Source of the DNA: Pedomonas mirosovicensis
Lineage (GTDB): Bacteria > Pseudomonadota > Alphaproteobacteria > Sphingomonadales > Sphingomonadaceae
Reading direction: 5' to 3'
Assembly: GCF_022569295.1 (NCBI RefSeq)
Contig: NZ_JAKFIA010000002.1
Location: 338,501-402,500 of the forward strand
DNA length: 64,000 bases
Shown here: positions 23,832 to 32,136 of the stretch, piece by piece
Layout of the letters: the number at the start of each line of letters is the position of its first letter
How positions within the stretch are numbered: position 1 is the stretch's first letter
The notes under the pieces: generated by a model
Told to the model about the DNA's origin: nothing
What the model saw: the letters and a program-made list of their open reading frames with translations, nothing else
Database searches by the model: none
Position numbers and translations under genes: made by a program

Positions 23832-24977
23832 TCAGAGGCCGGTTGCGAAGTCGGCCAGGTACTGGTCGGTGATGCGCTGGCGTAAGGTGAGGCTCTCCAG
23901 CGGCGGCACGGGGGTGTAGTCGTAATCGATCACCAGTTTGCCGGCGGAAAGCGCGCTCGCCGGGTTCTGCTCGGGGTCGAACCAGGCGTTGGCGTCGATG
24001 ATGAAGCCCTGGCTCTTCAGCGCGCGGAAGGAGGCGTTGATGGTCTCGACGATGTCGCGCACCAGCGATTTGTGCAGCGGCTTGTCGACCGCCCACAGCA
24101 GGCCGTCGGCGATGGTGTCGGAGAGCACCTGCGCCGTGCGGGTGGCGCTTTCGAAGGCGAACAACGGCTCGTCCGAGCAGGTGCGATTGCCCCAGAAGCG
24201 GTAGCCGTTGCGGTTGGCGAGCGTGGTGATACCCGCGTTGTTGAGGAGCCCTGCGTCGGTCGTGTCGTCCTGCAGGTCCCAGCTAATGTCGCGGGAGAGA
24301 CCCATGACGCCATTGACGGCAACGTTGGAGAGGGTCTTGTGCCAGCCCTGCTCCTGGTCGATGCGGGCGCGCAGGCCAAGGGCATAGGCTGCGGCCGGGC
24401 GGGTCACGGTGGCGCTGGTCGCGGTGTCCCACACGAGGAAGTCCGGCCAGATCAGCATCAGCTCGCGCGCCGAGAAGTTGTTGCGGTAGAGAATGGCCTC
24501 CTCAACCGTCGCCGCCGCGCAACCGGCGTAGGCGCAGGCCCGCAGTTTCTGGGCGACGGTGATCATCGCCGTCGTCACCGGCTGGGTATCAAGGCCGGGC
24601 GCGCCGATGATGCGGGGCTTGACGCCCAGCTGGTTCTCGGCGGCGAGCAGCGCCTGCAGGCCGGTCATCGAGCCGTCGGTGCTGGCACCGATCACATTGC
24701 TGTTGGTCTCGTCCGCATCGAGGCCCTCGGCCACCCGCACCACGACGACAACCGGGGAAGACTGCGCGGCGATGGCCTCCAGCGTCGGGCGCAGGGTGCC
24801 GTCCGTGCCGGCCTTGGCGATGGCATTGTTCAGGTTGGTAATCAGCACCGGCCGGTTGAGCGGAAACAGGGTGACGTCGGCCGATGCGCCGGTGGCGACT
24901 AGGCCGATGATCGCCGTGGAGACGGTCGTCAGGCGGCGTGCGCCATCGTTGATTTCGGTAACTTTAATTCCATGCAT
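23832..24977 (-). CDS. contractile tail sheath protein gpFI
   Basis: P2 FI homologue (381 aa), the contractile sheath that powers penetration. Family-typical N-terminus GIKVTEINDGARRLTTVSTAIIGLV, the middle VTTAMITVAQKLRACAYAG, and RFWGNRTCSDEPLFAFESATRTAQVL (about residues 258-285). The C-terminal domain (IDYDYTPVPPLESLTLRQR) is intact. GAAGGAG precedes the ATG, 14 bp after gpW. An intact sheath means the particle should be an R-type contractile device. Confidence 0.95.
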   Translation of the reverse strand: MHGIKVTEINDGARRLTTVSTAIIGLVATGASADVTLFPLNRPVLITNLNNAIAKAGTDGTLRPTLEAIAAQSSPVVVVVRVAEGLDADETNSNVIGASTDGSMTGLQALLAAENQLGVKPRIIGAPGLDTQPVTTAMITVAQKLRACAYAGCAAATVEEAILYRNNFSARELMLIWPDFLVWDTATSATVTRPAAAYALGLRARIDQEQGWHKTLSNVAVNGVMGLSRDISWDLQDDTTDAGLLNNAGITTLANRNGYRFWGNRTCSDEPLFAFESATRTAQVLSDTIADGLLWAVDKPLHKSLVRDIVETINASFRALKSQGFIIDANAWFDPEQNPASALSAGKLVIDYDYTPVPPLESLTLRQRITDQYLADFATGL

Positions 24978-24991
24978 CAGGTGGGGCTCCT

Positions 24992-25351
24992 TCAGGTGAA
25001 ATTGCCGCGCAGCGGCAGGGTAAGACGGGTGAGGCTGTTGGGTGCGGGCGCATCCATGCGGGTGCCCTCAAGGGTGAGGGCAAAGCCGCCGTGCTCGCCC
25101 GACAGCGCGATGGCAACGCGGCTGAGGCGCAAGCGCGGCTCCCAGCGCATCAAAGCCTGGGCCACGGCAGCGTAGAGCCGCAGGCGGGTCGTGGGGTTGA
25201 AGGGCTGGTCGATCAGCTCTGGCAGCAGGGAGCCGTAGTCGCGCCGGGCCACGCGGCTGCCGATGGGGGTTGTCAGAATATCGTTTATCGATTGGCGCAG
25301 GTGGGCCTCGCCCTCAATCGCCTTGCCAGTGGTGGCGCTCATGCCCTTCAT
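24992..25351 (-). CDS. baseplate wedge protein gpW (gp25-like)
   Basis: P2 gpW / T4 gp25-like baseplate protein (119 aa), linking baseplate and sheath. Recognised by LRQSINDILTTPIGSRVARRDYGSLLPELIDQP (about residues 19-51), the family signature. Its ATG overlaps the gpV stop (ATGA), so the two are translationally coupled. Full length. Confidence 0.93.
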   Translation of the reverse strand: MKGMSATTGKAIEGEAHLRQSINDILTTPIGSRVARRDYGSLLPELIDQPFNPTTRLRLYAAVAQALMRWEPRLRLSRVAIALSGEHGGFALTLEGTRMDAPAPNSLTRLTLPLRGNFT

Positions 25352-25899
25352 TGCGGCGCTCCCGAAACTGCGGTGCCAGCCGTCACCTTGCCGTGAACGT
25401 GGGTTTTGAGGCTGATGCCGGCGGCCGTCACATCCTCGCTGGCTTCCAGCTTGCCGGTCACGGTGACGGTGCCGGTGATGGTCACGTCGCCTTCGATTTC
25501 GACGCCACCGGGGGCTTCAACGTGCGCCGTGCCGCCGGACGGCAGAACGGCACTCAGGCGGTGCGCGGCGGGGTCATAGGCAAGCTGCGCGCCGTCCTTG
25601 AAGGCAAGGAGGGTCATGTCCTCGCTTGCGGGGGCGGCGTTGTGGTCGGAGAACAGGCCGGTCAGCACAATGCCCAGCGCCGTGTCGGCTTCGGGGCAGA
25701 GGAGGACCACCTGTTCACCCACCGATGGCGGGGACCAGCTCCGGGCGCTGCCCGCGCGCGGGGCCAGCCAGGGGAGGGGCGGGGTGAGAATTTCGCCAAC
25801 CTTCACCGTGCAGCGTGCGGCCGTGAGGTCAACCTCGGCAACAGTGCCAATCCGGATCAGGTCTCCGATGAGGCGTAGAATTTCTGGGGTGTCTGTCAT
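25348..25899 (-). CDS. baseplate spike protein gpV
   Basis: P2 gpV homologue (183 aa), the central membrane-piercing spike. An N-terminal OB-fold (LIRIGTVAEVDLTAARCTVKVGEILTPPLPWLAPRAG) is followed by a beta-helix-like region of alternating Val/Thr (about residues 125-165), ending in an HxH motif (THVHG), the iron-binding tip of P2-type spikes. No Shine-Dalgarno is visible before the ATG at 25899, and the dyad at 25935-25975 is centred 56 bp upstream, so the transcript may be leaderless. Confidence 0.92.
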   Translation of the reverse strand: MTDTPEILRLIGDLIRIGTVAEVDLTAARCTVKVGEILTPPLPWLAPRAGSARSWSPPSVGEQVVLLCPEADTALGIVLTGLFSDHNAAPASEDMTLLAFKDGAQLAYDPAAHRLSAVLPSGGTAHVEAPGGVEIEGDVTITGTVTVTGKLEASEDVTAAGISLKTHVHGKVTAGTAVSGAPQ

Positions 25900-25934
25900 G
25901 CGGGTAGAATGCCCGCATTTTTCGCTTAAAGCGC

Positions 25935-25975
25935 GGCCCCCATGTTGTGCAAAAGCGTGTCACAACATGGGGGCC
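25935..25975 (-). promoter_or_regulatory. Ogr-type late promoter box C (before gpV)
   Basis: Perfect 15-bp inverted repeat (arms GGCCCCCATGTTGTG and complement) whose inner part is TGTTGT-N13-ACAACA, shared exactly with 29846-29880 and 32528-32554. P2/P4 late promoters carry a TGT-N12-ACA dyad near -55. The centre is 56 bp from the gpV start. No T-run follows it on the transcribed strand, so it is not a simple terminator for the tail genes. Confidence 0.7.
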
Positions 25976-25996
25976 GAAAGAATTTATTTGGAGGGA

Positions 25997-26218
25997 TTAT
26001 TCAGCGTGTGCAGGGGCGGCCGTAATAACGCCAAGCGCAATTTTATTGGCAACGCCGCGGGCAACTTCCTCAACGCGCTGCCGGGTTGCTTCGGCGTCAT
26101 AGGCGCCATTTTCATCGTGGCAGGCATTCACCTGCCGTTCGTGCACGATCTCGCCCTGGCGGAACGTCACCGGGACGGCGCGCATGGCCTCATCGTAGGT
26201 GCCAATTTTAATTTTCAT
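25997..26218 (-). CDS. small tail-fibre-module protein
   Basis: A 73-aa acidic protein beginning MKIKIGTYDEAMRAVPVTFRQ, with NACHDENGAYDAEATRQRVEEVARGVANKI. Its place between the fibre chaperone and gpV suggests an accessory role in fibre assembly, but the family is not named. It is the last gene of the J-I-H block, and box C lies about 20 bp beyond its stop. Confidence 0.7.
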   Translation of the reverse strand: MKIKIGTYDEAMRAVPVTFRQGEIVHERQVNACHDENGAYDAEATRQRVEEVARGVANKIALGVITAAPAHAE

Positions 26219-26236
26219 TAAAGTGCTCCTTTTTTC

Positions 26237-26632
26237 TCAAAGCTGTGCAGGGGGCGTCGGCCACACTGCCTCACTCGGGGCGGCGGCATAGTTTTCGGGC
26301 AGGTCGCGCAGCGCCTGGCGGTAAACCTGCCAAGCCGCGCGCTGCTCTGCGCTCAATGGCGCATCGGGAATCTGCGTAAAGTCGCTCTCACGCAGCAACC
26401 GATCACGCTTGCGTCGCAGGGAGGCGAGCAGTTGCTCCGCGCTTGCGGGCGGCGGAGTTCGCGCAACGACCGTGCCATCAACAACGGCAAACACCTTGCC
26501 TTCGGCCTGGGCCTCAAGAAGGGTCTTATGGTGCTCGTCTGTTATCGATATCGCATCCACAGGGATGCTGTCGGGGCGGTGGAGAGTGCTGTCGTAAAAT
26601 CCACCGGTTGAGGGAGAGTAGAATTTGGCCAT
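26237..26632 (-). CDS. tail fibre assembly chaperone (phage tail APC family)
   Basis: A 131-aa chaperone for the fibre encoded just upstream. N-terminal MAKFYSPSTGGFYDS resembles fibre-chaperone starts. The C-terminal RRKRDRLLRESDFTQ plus PDAPLSAEQRAAWQVYRQALRDLP (about residues 74-115) is the tail-APC signature. It begins two bases after the fibre stop. Chaperone and fibre normally co-evolve, so this pair is the host-range unit. Confidence 0.88.
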   Translation of the reverse strand: MAKFYSPSTGGFYDSTLHRPDSIPVDAISITDEHHKTLLEAQAEGKVFAVVDGTVVARTPPPASAEQLLASLRRKRDRLLRESDFTQIPDAPLSAEQRAAWQVYRQALRDLPENYAAAPSEAVWPTPPAQL

Positions 26633-26634
26633 GT

Positions 26635-28269
26635 CTAGTATCCAAATGCGATGAAAAACGCCTGTGTCGTCTCCGCGGCGTTAAAAACCTGAAAACTCGT
26701 AGTGTACACCGATCCGCTTCGCACGGCCGGGTTATTGTCCTGTGCATCGGCACTGAGGTGAGCCGTGCCCGAGACGACGACACCCATGCAAAGGCTCGGA
26801 AAGGCGACGGGGAAGGTCAGGGTGACGGTCGAGTCATTGGCCGCCGTGAACCTGCCCGCCTGAATGATCATGCCGTTGGGCAATTTGCAGTAGCCGTATG
26901 CAGATTTGCTTGCGACGAAGTCCGCTAGCTTGGCAAAATCAGAGGCGTGCAGGCCATCAAGCAGATCAGCGTCGAGGCCCGACCCGGATCCGTCATTGCC
27001 CGCCGTCCAGACTCTCGTCCATCCGGCTGGACGGGACAGCAGCATCAGGTCCCCCGAGCCGTATAGCGATGAAAGATAGAAGCCTCGGGCCCCGACGTCG
27101 CCTCCGCCTAGGCAGGCAAGATACGCAAGCTGTGTGCCACTGTAGCCGTTGTTTGTGTGGAGCGAGAACAGGGTCCCGCCGATGGCCAGAGAAAATGGGT
27201 CGGTCACTCCGTCGGCGGGCACACCCGTGGTATTGTAACCCCAGTGCAGTGGGCGGTGCAGGCCGTCGATCATATCCGCATCGAGTCCGGACCCAGCTCC
27301 ATCGTTACCAGAGTGCCAGACGGTACTGCCCTTAACGCTTAGCTCGCCCCCTTCGGTCAGCGACATTTTGGAGACGCCATTGCTGCCGAGCCAGTTATAA
27401 ATGACGTTCGAGGTTGTCCCTGTAACATTGTTGAAGAAATTGATCGCTGTTCCGGATACCGAGAGGCCCAAGAGGCCAAGGGTGTTGCCGTAGGTCAGGT
27501 TGACTTTGCCTGCGGTGCCGATGCTGCCGGTGAAGTTCGCGCCTGAAAGTTTGGCATAGGCCGAGCCTTGCAGGCCATCGAGCAGATCCGCGTCCAGCCC
27601 ATTGCCCGCGCCTTCGTCCTTGAGTGCGGCGGATTTGATATCGAGCAAGGAACGGAAGGCCGATGCAGAGGCGGACGTCAGCAGGGATTTAACGAAGGAT
27701 GAAGGCGCGCCTGCTCCGAACCGGTTGTCGAGCCAGTTGGTGATGGCGGCCTTCAGCCCCTTCGGCGTGACGGCGCGGACGGCATCAACGCCGTTCGTGG
27801 TCTCCTCGGATGTTGCCAATTCCACCACGCCCTGGCGTTCGGTGGTGGCAGGCGGGTTGAGGAAGCTGGTGTCACCGAAGGTGATCTGCGCGGCATCAAC
27901 TTCGGCAAAGGTCACATCGATGCTGAGCAGTAGCATCGCCTGCGCGGACTTCTCCATGATCGGCTCTGCCTGCCCATAAAGGGCGAACAGAGTGCCGTCG
28001 GCAAGGTACAGCGCGAATGAGCGCACCGTATAGGTGTCCCCGCTTTCGTCGCGGACGGTCACATGAATGGTGTCGTCGGCCACGGCCTCGCCGGAGAGGG
28101 TCGATATCCGTTTGATCTCGCCCGGCAGGGTGGCGGCATTCGGCGTCGGCGTGATGGCGGTGGCAGAGACGCCAACGGATGCCATCAGCACCGGCGCGGT
28201 GCCGTTGTTCGCCGCATTGACGAGGGCGGCGCGGCCGGCGTCCGTAATGGTAAGGCTCAATCCGCTCAT
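26635..28269 (-). CDS. tail fibre (gpH-like, receptor binding)
   Basis: A 544-aa fibre. The N-terminal 160 residues are the P2-type baseplate attachment region (LSLTITDAGRAALVNAANNG and MLLLSIDVTFAE). The central shaft carries three copies of a short module of form G-x-G-[SN]-GLDAD-[LM]-[LI]-DGL (around residues 222, 327 and 423). The C-terminus has a gp53-like fold (YCKLPNGMIIQAGRF, VTLTFPVAFPS) likely to be the binding tip. It determines which strains the tailocin kills. Its codon and GC use in the variable part is lower than that of the core tail genes. Confidence 0.88.
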   Translation of the reverse strand: MSGLSLTITDAGRAALVNAANNGTAPVLMASVGVSATAITPTPNAATLPGEIKRISTLSGEAVADDTIHVTVRDESGDTYTVRSFALYLADGTLFALYGQAEPIMEKSAQAMLLLSIDVTFAEVDAAQITFGDTSFLNPPATTERQGVVELATSEETTNGVDAVRAVTPKGLKAAITNWLDNRFGAGAPSSFVKSLLTSASASAFRSLLDIKSAALKDEGAGNGLDADLLDGLQGSAYAKLSGANFTGSIGTAGKVNLTYGNTLGLLGLSVSGTAINFFNNVTGTTSNVIYNWLGSNGVSKMSLTEGGELSVKGSTVWHSGNDGAGSGLDADMIDGLHRPLHWGYNTTGVPADGVTDPFSLAIGGTLFSLHTNNGYSGTQLAYLACLGGGDVGARGFYLSSLYGSGDLMLLSRPAGWTRVWTAGNDGSGSGLDADLLDGLHASDFAKLADFVASKSAYGYCKLPNGMIIQAGRFTAANDSTVTLTFPVAFPSLCMGVVVSGTAHLSADAQDNNPAVRSGSVYTTSFQVFNAAETTQAFFIAFGY

Positions 28270-28365
28270 GCCTCGGCCCTCCGGATTGCGAAGGCCAAGA
28301 ATGCGGCACAGACAGTCTGCGCCGAAGCTTCAGGGGGGTGGGAGAAGTGTTGTCTCATTGTTTCC

Positions 28366-28906
28366 TCATGCAGCAAAGGAAAGGCGGGCATAGGTGACGG
28401 GGCGGGCCGCGGCGGCGGCCCCAAGGTGGGCGCTCCCCGCAAACCCTTGGGTGAAGGTGAAGTGGCTTCTGGCGGGCTTGGTGCGGGAAACCTCGGCGAT
28501 CACCGCGTCGACAAAAGCGGCGTCGGCCGGGGTTGCTGCGCCGCCGAGCGTCAGGACCAGATCGAAGGTGTAGGGGTCACCGGCTGGGTCTTTCTGCCAC
28601 CATTCCCGAATGGCGACCGACCCGCCGAAGCTCTCGACCACCCGGCGCACGCTCTCGGCCGTGCCTTTGCGGCGCTGAATGGCGATGGCCTGGCGCACCC
28701 GCTCGCGCTTGACCGCCACCGGCCAATCCGAGGACCAGCTGTCGATGGAAAGCGCCCAGGCAAGCCAGGGCAGCAGGTCGGCGGGGCAGGTGTCCGGGTT
28801 CCACAGCTGGCGCAGCGGAACGGGAATGTCCGCCAGCCGCGCGGTGGTGATTTCCAGTGCGCGCTCCAGTTCCGTGGCGTTGGAGGGCAGGAGGGGGGGC
28901 CATCAT
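28366..28906 (-). CDS. baseplate protein gpI, reading frame broken by one base
   Basis: P2 gpI homologue, a baseplate wedge protein. Starting at the ATGATG (28906) that overlaps the gpJ stop, the frame is lost at a run of seven C (minus strand; 28893-28899). With six C it continues as LLPSNATELERALEITTARL, then PLRQLWNPDTCPADLLPWLAW, and joins the intact downstream frame (AIAIQRRKGTAESVRR) to 28366, giving about 179 aa, the expected length. A sequencing error is the simplest reading; a real mutation would block baseplate assembly. Confidence 0.82.
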
Positions 28907-29805
28907 TCGCCCACCCCCGTGTGGATAACGCTGACGCTGGTGCACCAGCTCGCCTGCGTGCGGCTGACGATGATATCGCCGGCGGGGGAGAGCAGCCTGA
29001 CATTCTGCACGCCCTCGGCGTGCAGGGCGGCGTAAAGGCCGGAGAGGGTGACGTCGCGCCCCAACCGGTGGCTGGCCGCGATGTAATCGTCCAGCCGGCG
29101 GCGGCTCTCCGCGAGGACGACGCTGCCATCGGGGCCGGAGAAGGTGGTGATCTCGGCCTGAACCTCATAGGGAATAATCGCGGCCGATTGCACGATCACC
29201 TGATCGGTCAGCGGGCGCACCGCCTCGTCCGAGACCTTGGCCGCCACCGCTTCCAGCAGCGCGGCGGAAGCTGTGCCATCGCCAGAGCGCGACAGCACGG
29301 TCACGACCACCGTGCCTGGCGTCGGGCTGGTGGCCGAGGCGTCGAGCACGTCGCCATCAGCGGAGAGCGCATGGAAAACATAGGCCCCTTCCGGCCCGGC
29401 GACGGAGTAGCCTTCCGGGGCCAGCACCATGCGCCGGCGCAGGTCGGTGTCGCTTTCCATCGTGGGCGAAATGCCGAGGTCCGGATTACCGGGGGCGAGT
29501 TCTAAGCGCGTGATGCCGAGGAGGGCGGCAAGGTTGTCGAGGTCGGCCCCCGCCGCATAGGCGGGCATTACGGCGCGGGCGGCCTCATTGATGCGCTGGC
29601 GCAGCAGCAGCTCCCGGTAGGCGGCGACCTCTAACACCTTGACGGCAGGGTCGGATTCAACAACCGCGTCGAAGTCCGGCAGCAGCTCGCGCAGCCGTGC
29701 CAGCATGGCGGCGTAGATGGTTTCATAGGACAAGATCTCAACCACAGCCGGCGCGGGCAGTTTGGAGAGATCAACGGCGGTGAAGGTTTCGGTTTGCTCT
29801 GTCAT
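28903..29805 (-). CDS. baseplate protein gpJ
   Basis: P2 gpJ homologue (300 aa), outer baseplate wedge to which fibres attach. Signature blocks are VDLSKLPAPAVVEILSYE (about residue 9), LLLRQRINEAARAVMPAYAAGADLDNLAALLG (about 67-98) and YSVAGPEGAYVFHALSADG. The start at 29805 has no Shine-Dalgarno, yet the dyad at 29846-29880 is centred 58 bp upstream, suggesting a leaderless transcript. The stop overlaps the gpI ATG. First gene of the J-I-H-chaperone block. Confidence 0.92.
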   Translation of the reverse strand: MTEQTETFTAVDLSKLPAPAVVEILSYETIYAAMLARLRELLPDFDAVVESDPAVKVLEVAAYRELLLRQRINEAARAVMPAYAAGADLDNLAALLGITRLELAPGNPDLGISPTMESDTDLRRRMVLAPEGYSVAGPEGAYVFHALSADGDVLDASATSPTPGTVVVTVLSRSGDGTASAALLEAVAAKVSDEAVRPLTDQVIVQSAAIIPYEVQAEITTFSGPDGSVVLAESRRRLDDYIAASHRLGRDVTLSGLYAALHAEGVQNVRLLSPAGDIIVSRTQASWCTSVSVIHTGVGE

Positions 29806-29845
29806 GTCTGGCATGACACCAGCACCGGCCCGTCTGCGGAAGGGA

Positions 29846-29880
29846 GCCGTTGTTGTGGAAAAGGGCGCCACAACAACGGC
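29846..29880 (-). promoter_or_regulatory. Ogr-type late promoter box B (before gpJ)
   Basis: Perfect 13-bp inverted repeat (arms GCCGTTGTTGTGG and complement), inner part TGTTGT-N13-ACAACA identical in form to boxes A and C. The loop resembles that of box C (AAAAG in both). It lies between the terminator of the lysis block and gpJ. On the plus strand a T-run follows, so it could also stop antisense transcription. Confidence 0.7.
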
Positions 29881-29908
29881 GAGATTTTTTCGGGCGGAAC
29901 GAGCCGAG

Positions 29909-29951
29909 AAAAAAGATGCGGGGGAGCGGGCGCGCGGCCCTGCTCCCCCGC
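29909..29951 (-). terminator. intrinsic terminator of the X-lysis-R block
   Basis: Perfect 10-bp stem GCGGGGGAGC / GCTCCCCCGC with a 14-base loop, followed on the minus strand by ATC and six T. It lies about 35 bp after the gpR stop and separates the first tailocin transcript from the gpJ block. Confidence 0.85.
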
Positions 29952-29983
29952 TTGCTCAATATTCGCAGTCCTGAGGCGTCACG

Positions 29984-30448
29984 TCAGAACACGGTTTCAT
30001 CGCCAAGCGCCAGCGTTTGCAGCCGGGCCGTGTCGGGCACATTGTCAAAGCCGGGGTCATAATCCGGCTCTGGCACGTAGGTCAGGGTGTACCCGCCGCC
30101 TTCACGGGGCTCGGCCAGCACGGTCTCGCTCAGGTCCAGCACGATTGTGAAATTGGTTTGGCCGGTATCAAAGGTTGCTATCTCAAACGTGAGCGCCTCG
30201 TGGGCCGGCTGGCGCAGCCGCTCGGGCTGGTTGCGCTCCAGCCAGGCGAGCACCGGCACCATGATCGTATCGAGCCCTCCGGAAAAATCGTTGATGGTGA
30301 CGGTAAGGCTGTAGCGATACTCAAAGCTGAGGGTCGCGGACTGCACAATGGCTGTCCGCCCCTGGCCGATGGAAAGCGTCAGGCGTTCGGGGGGCAGGTC
30401 GGGCAGCGCCTCCAAAAGATGCTGGCGGAGTAGGTCAGGCTTGTTCAT
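29984..30448 (-). CDS. tail completion protein gpR
   Basis: P2 gpR homologue (154 aa), needed for tail completion. Recognised by MNKPDLLRQHLLEALPDL and the LSFEYRYSLTVTINDF and MVPVLAWLERNQPE blocks. The ATG overlaps the Rz1-like stop (ATGA). In P2 gpS follows; no gpS is found here, so the tail-to-head connector partner appears to have been lost along with the capsid genes. Confidence 0.88.
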   Translation of the reverse strand: MNKPDLLRQHLLEALPDLPPERLTLSIGQGRTAIVQSATLSFEYRYSLTVTINDFSGGLDTIMVPVLAWLERNQPERLRQPAHEALTFEIATFDTGQTNFTIVLDLSETVLAEPREGGGYTLTYVPEPDYDPGFDNVPDTARLQTLALGDETVF

Positions 30449-30747
30449 TGCGGGGGTTCCTTACAGCTGTTGGGCGCATGCCAGGCGATGAGCCGCTCAA
30501 GCTGGCTCGTTGCCTCGGCATAGCTTTGGGCAAGGCGCACGGTGGCTTCCCGCACGGCCTTGGGCATGACGGCAGCTATTCCCACCGGGAAGCCATCCGG
30601 GCGTTCAGGGCAGGTAAGCAACTCGGCCGGCGGCGTATCGCGCACCTCAATGGCTACCGCAGCAGGCGCTGTCTCCGGCGCTTGGTGCGCGCAGGCCTGC
30701 AAGAGCGTTGAGAGCAGCAAACCAGCTGCCGGTGACCTCATCATCAT
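30445..30747 (-). CDS. o-spanin (Rz1-like lipoprotein)
   Basis: A 100-aa outer-membrane lipoprotein: signal sequence with lipobox TLLQAC (Cys about residue 19), then a Pro-rich short body. It begins inside the Rz-like gene in another frame and extends past it, the hallmark of Rz/Rz1 pairs. Together they fuse the inner and outer membranes during release of particles. Confidence 0.78.
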   Translation of the reverse strand: MMMRSPAAGLLLSTLLQACAHQAPETAPAAVAIEVRDTPPAELLTCPERPDGFPVGIAAVMPKAVREATVRLAQSYAEATSQLERLIAWHAPNSCKEPPQ

Positions 30748-31141
30748 GAATCTGCTCCTCGGCGGTGTTCATTGTGGCGGTGGCGGCGCGCGCGGCCTCG
30801 TGCGCGGCAGCGCGTCGCCTGGCGTCTGCGGCCTGCTTGTGCTCGCGCGCCTGCATGGCGGCGATCAGGCGCTCGGCGGTCGCCGCCTGCGTGTCGCGCC
30901 TGAAGGCCGCAAGCTCCCGCACTGTCCGGGCGCAGGCCACGCCGGGGTCGCCCTGATCGGCTTCAAAGGACGCGCCCGCGCTCGCGCAAATCCGCTCGGC
31001 CATGGCCTTGAGGTCATCCCGTTCGGCCCTGACCTTGGCGAAGGCGGCGTAAAGACCGGCGGCCGTACCGGCGACGATGAGCAGGGTCAGATAGTCCCGC
31101 TTGCCGGTGAGAAGGCGGAAGAGGCTATGCAACATGGCCAT
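30647..31141 (-). CDS. i-spanin (Rz-like)
   Basis: A 164-aa protein with one N-terminal membrane segment (YLTLLIVAGTAAGLYAAF, about residues 18-35) followed by a long helical, Ala/Arg/Glu-rich periplasmic region (RLIAAMQAREHKQAADARRRAAAHEAAR). It is the inner-membrane spanin partner of the overlapping lipoprotein. The start at 31141 overlaps the endolysin end; ATG 31135 is an alternative. Confidence 0.75.
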   Translation of the reverse strand: MAMLHSLFRLLTGKRDYLTLLIVAGTAAGLYAAFAKVRAERDDLKAMAERICASAGASFEADQGDPGVACARTVRELAAFRRDTQAATAERLIAAMQAREHKQAADARRRAAAHEAARAATATMNTAEEQIHDDEVTGSWFAALNALAGLRAPSAGDSACCGSH

Positions 31142-31793
31142 GGCCTGCACCCCAGATGGCCTTGGCACGATCCAGGCAGGCGCGCCGGCTGGCGAGGCCG
31201 TTCAGCCCGCCGTTGATCCGGCGGGTGATGGCTTCCAGGTCATCCTGATCGGCAAGGGAGTTGAGGCCATGGTCAGCCCAGAACAGGCAGGCGATGAGCA
31301 CGGCCAATTCCGGCTCGGCCGCGCGCTCGGGCTGCCCCACGAGATCGATCCCGAGCCGGGCGCCGTAAGCCACGTAGTTGGCCTTTCCGGTCAACTGGAA
31401 AATGCCCCGGCCGCGAAACCGCTCGCCATCGCCGCCGGCATTGTTGCCCAGGCTTCGGCGATAATCGTAGCGCTGCAGATAATCATCCCACGGATCGGGG
31501 TCTGGCCCATCGCCCGAGCCCAGCTCGACGAAATAGCGAAAGCCGCCGGTCTCGTGTGCGGCCTGTGCCAGGAAGTGGGACATCCGCAGGGGCGTCGTGA
31601 TGCTGAACCGGCGAAAATCGCCGGCCATGGCCGCGCCGAGCAATGGCCCGAGCGCGCCGAGCGGGCGGCCCGCCACATAGCCGCACCAGGCGGCAAGACT
31701 TCGGGGTCCCCATATGCCGTCAATGAGGCCGGGATCGTAGCCGGCCTTGGTGAGGTGGACCTGCGCGGCGAGACTCTGGTCGCGGGAGATCAT
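31125..31793 (-). CDS. GH19 endolysin (muramidase/chitinase-like)
   Basis: A 222-aa lytic enzyme. A short peptidoglycan-binding-like N-terminus (LTKAGYDPGLIDGIWGPRS, residues 14-32) precedes a GH19 catalytic domain: MSHFLAQAAHETGGFRYFVE (about 70-90, with the catalytic Glu in HETGG) and GRGIFQLTGKANYVAYG (about 128-144). It degrades the host wall so particles are released. GGGAGGA precedes the ATG at 31793, which overlaps the holin stop (ATGA). Confidence 0.9.
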   Translation of the reverse strand: MISRDQSLAAQVHLTKAGYDPGLIDGIWGPRSLAAWCGYVAGRPLGALGPLLGAAMAGDFRRFSITTPLRMSHFLAQAAHETGGFRYFVELGSGDGPDPDPWDDYLQRYDYRRSLGNNAGGDGERFRGRGIFQLTGKANYVAYGARLGIDLVGQPERAAEPELAVLIACLFWADHGLNSLADQDDLEAITRRINGGLNGLASRRACLDRAKAIWGAGHGHVA

Positions 31794-32132
31794 CGGTTCC
31801 TCCCCAGAAGATTTTTCAGAAGGCACGGAATATCAGCGGCCAGTTCGCCGGCCGCGCGGGTGAAGCGCGGCGCGGCCTCGAATGCCACCATGGCGATGAC
31901 GAAACCGACAGCCTGGGCAACGAAGGGGGAGAAGTCGAACAACTCGGCCGCGGCCAGCGTTACATAGTAGCTGACGCAAATGCCGGTGACCCATTGCACG
32001 AGGCGCTGGCGCCAGGAAAGTCCCGGTCGCCACGCCTGGCCCACGGCAGAGCCCAGGGCGGCGGGGGGCGAGGGCCGCCACGGCGGTTTGCGCCGACTCC
32101 CACAACTCGCTCGAAAACTCAGAGAAGGTCAT
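31790..32132 (-). CDS. holin, reading frame broken by one base
   Basis: Small membrane protein that lets the endolysin reach the wall. From ATG 32132 (TFSEFSSELWESAQTAVAALA) the frame is lost at a run of six C (minus strand; 32063-32068). With five C it runs on through WRPGLSWRQRLVQWVTG and two membrane segments (ICVSYYVTLAAAELF; FVAQAVGFVIAMVAFEA) to 31790, about 113 aa. The precise repair by one base favours sequencing error. It sits where P2 gene Y (holin) lies. Confidence 0.75.
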
Positions 32133-32136
32133 CACG

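Noticed and set aside
29846..29890. Dyad B as a simple rho-independent terminator
   Set aside because: On the transcribed (minus) strand no T-run follows. The real terminator with T6 is 30 bp earlier (29909-29951), and the same dyad recurs at two other block starts.
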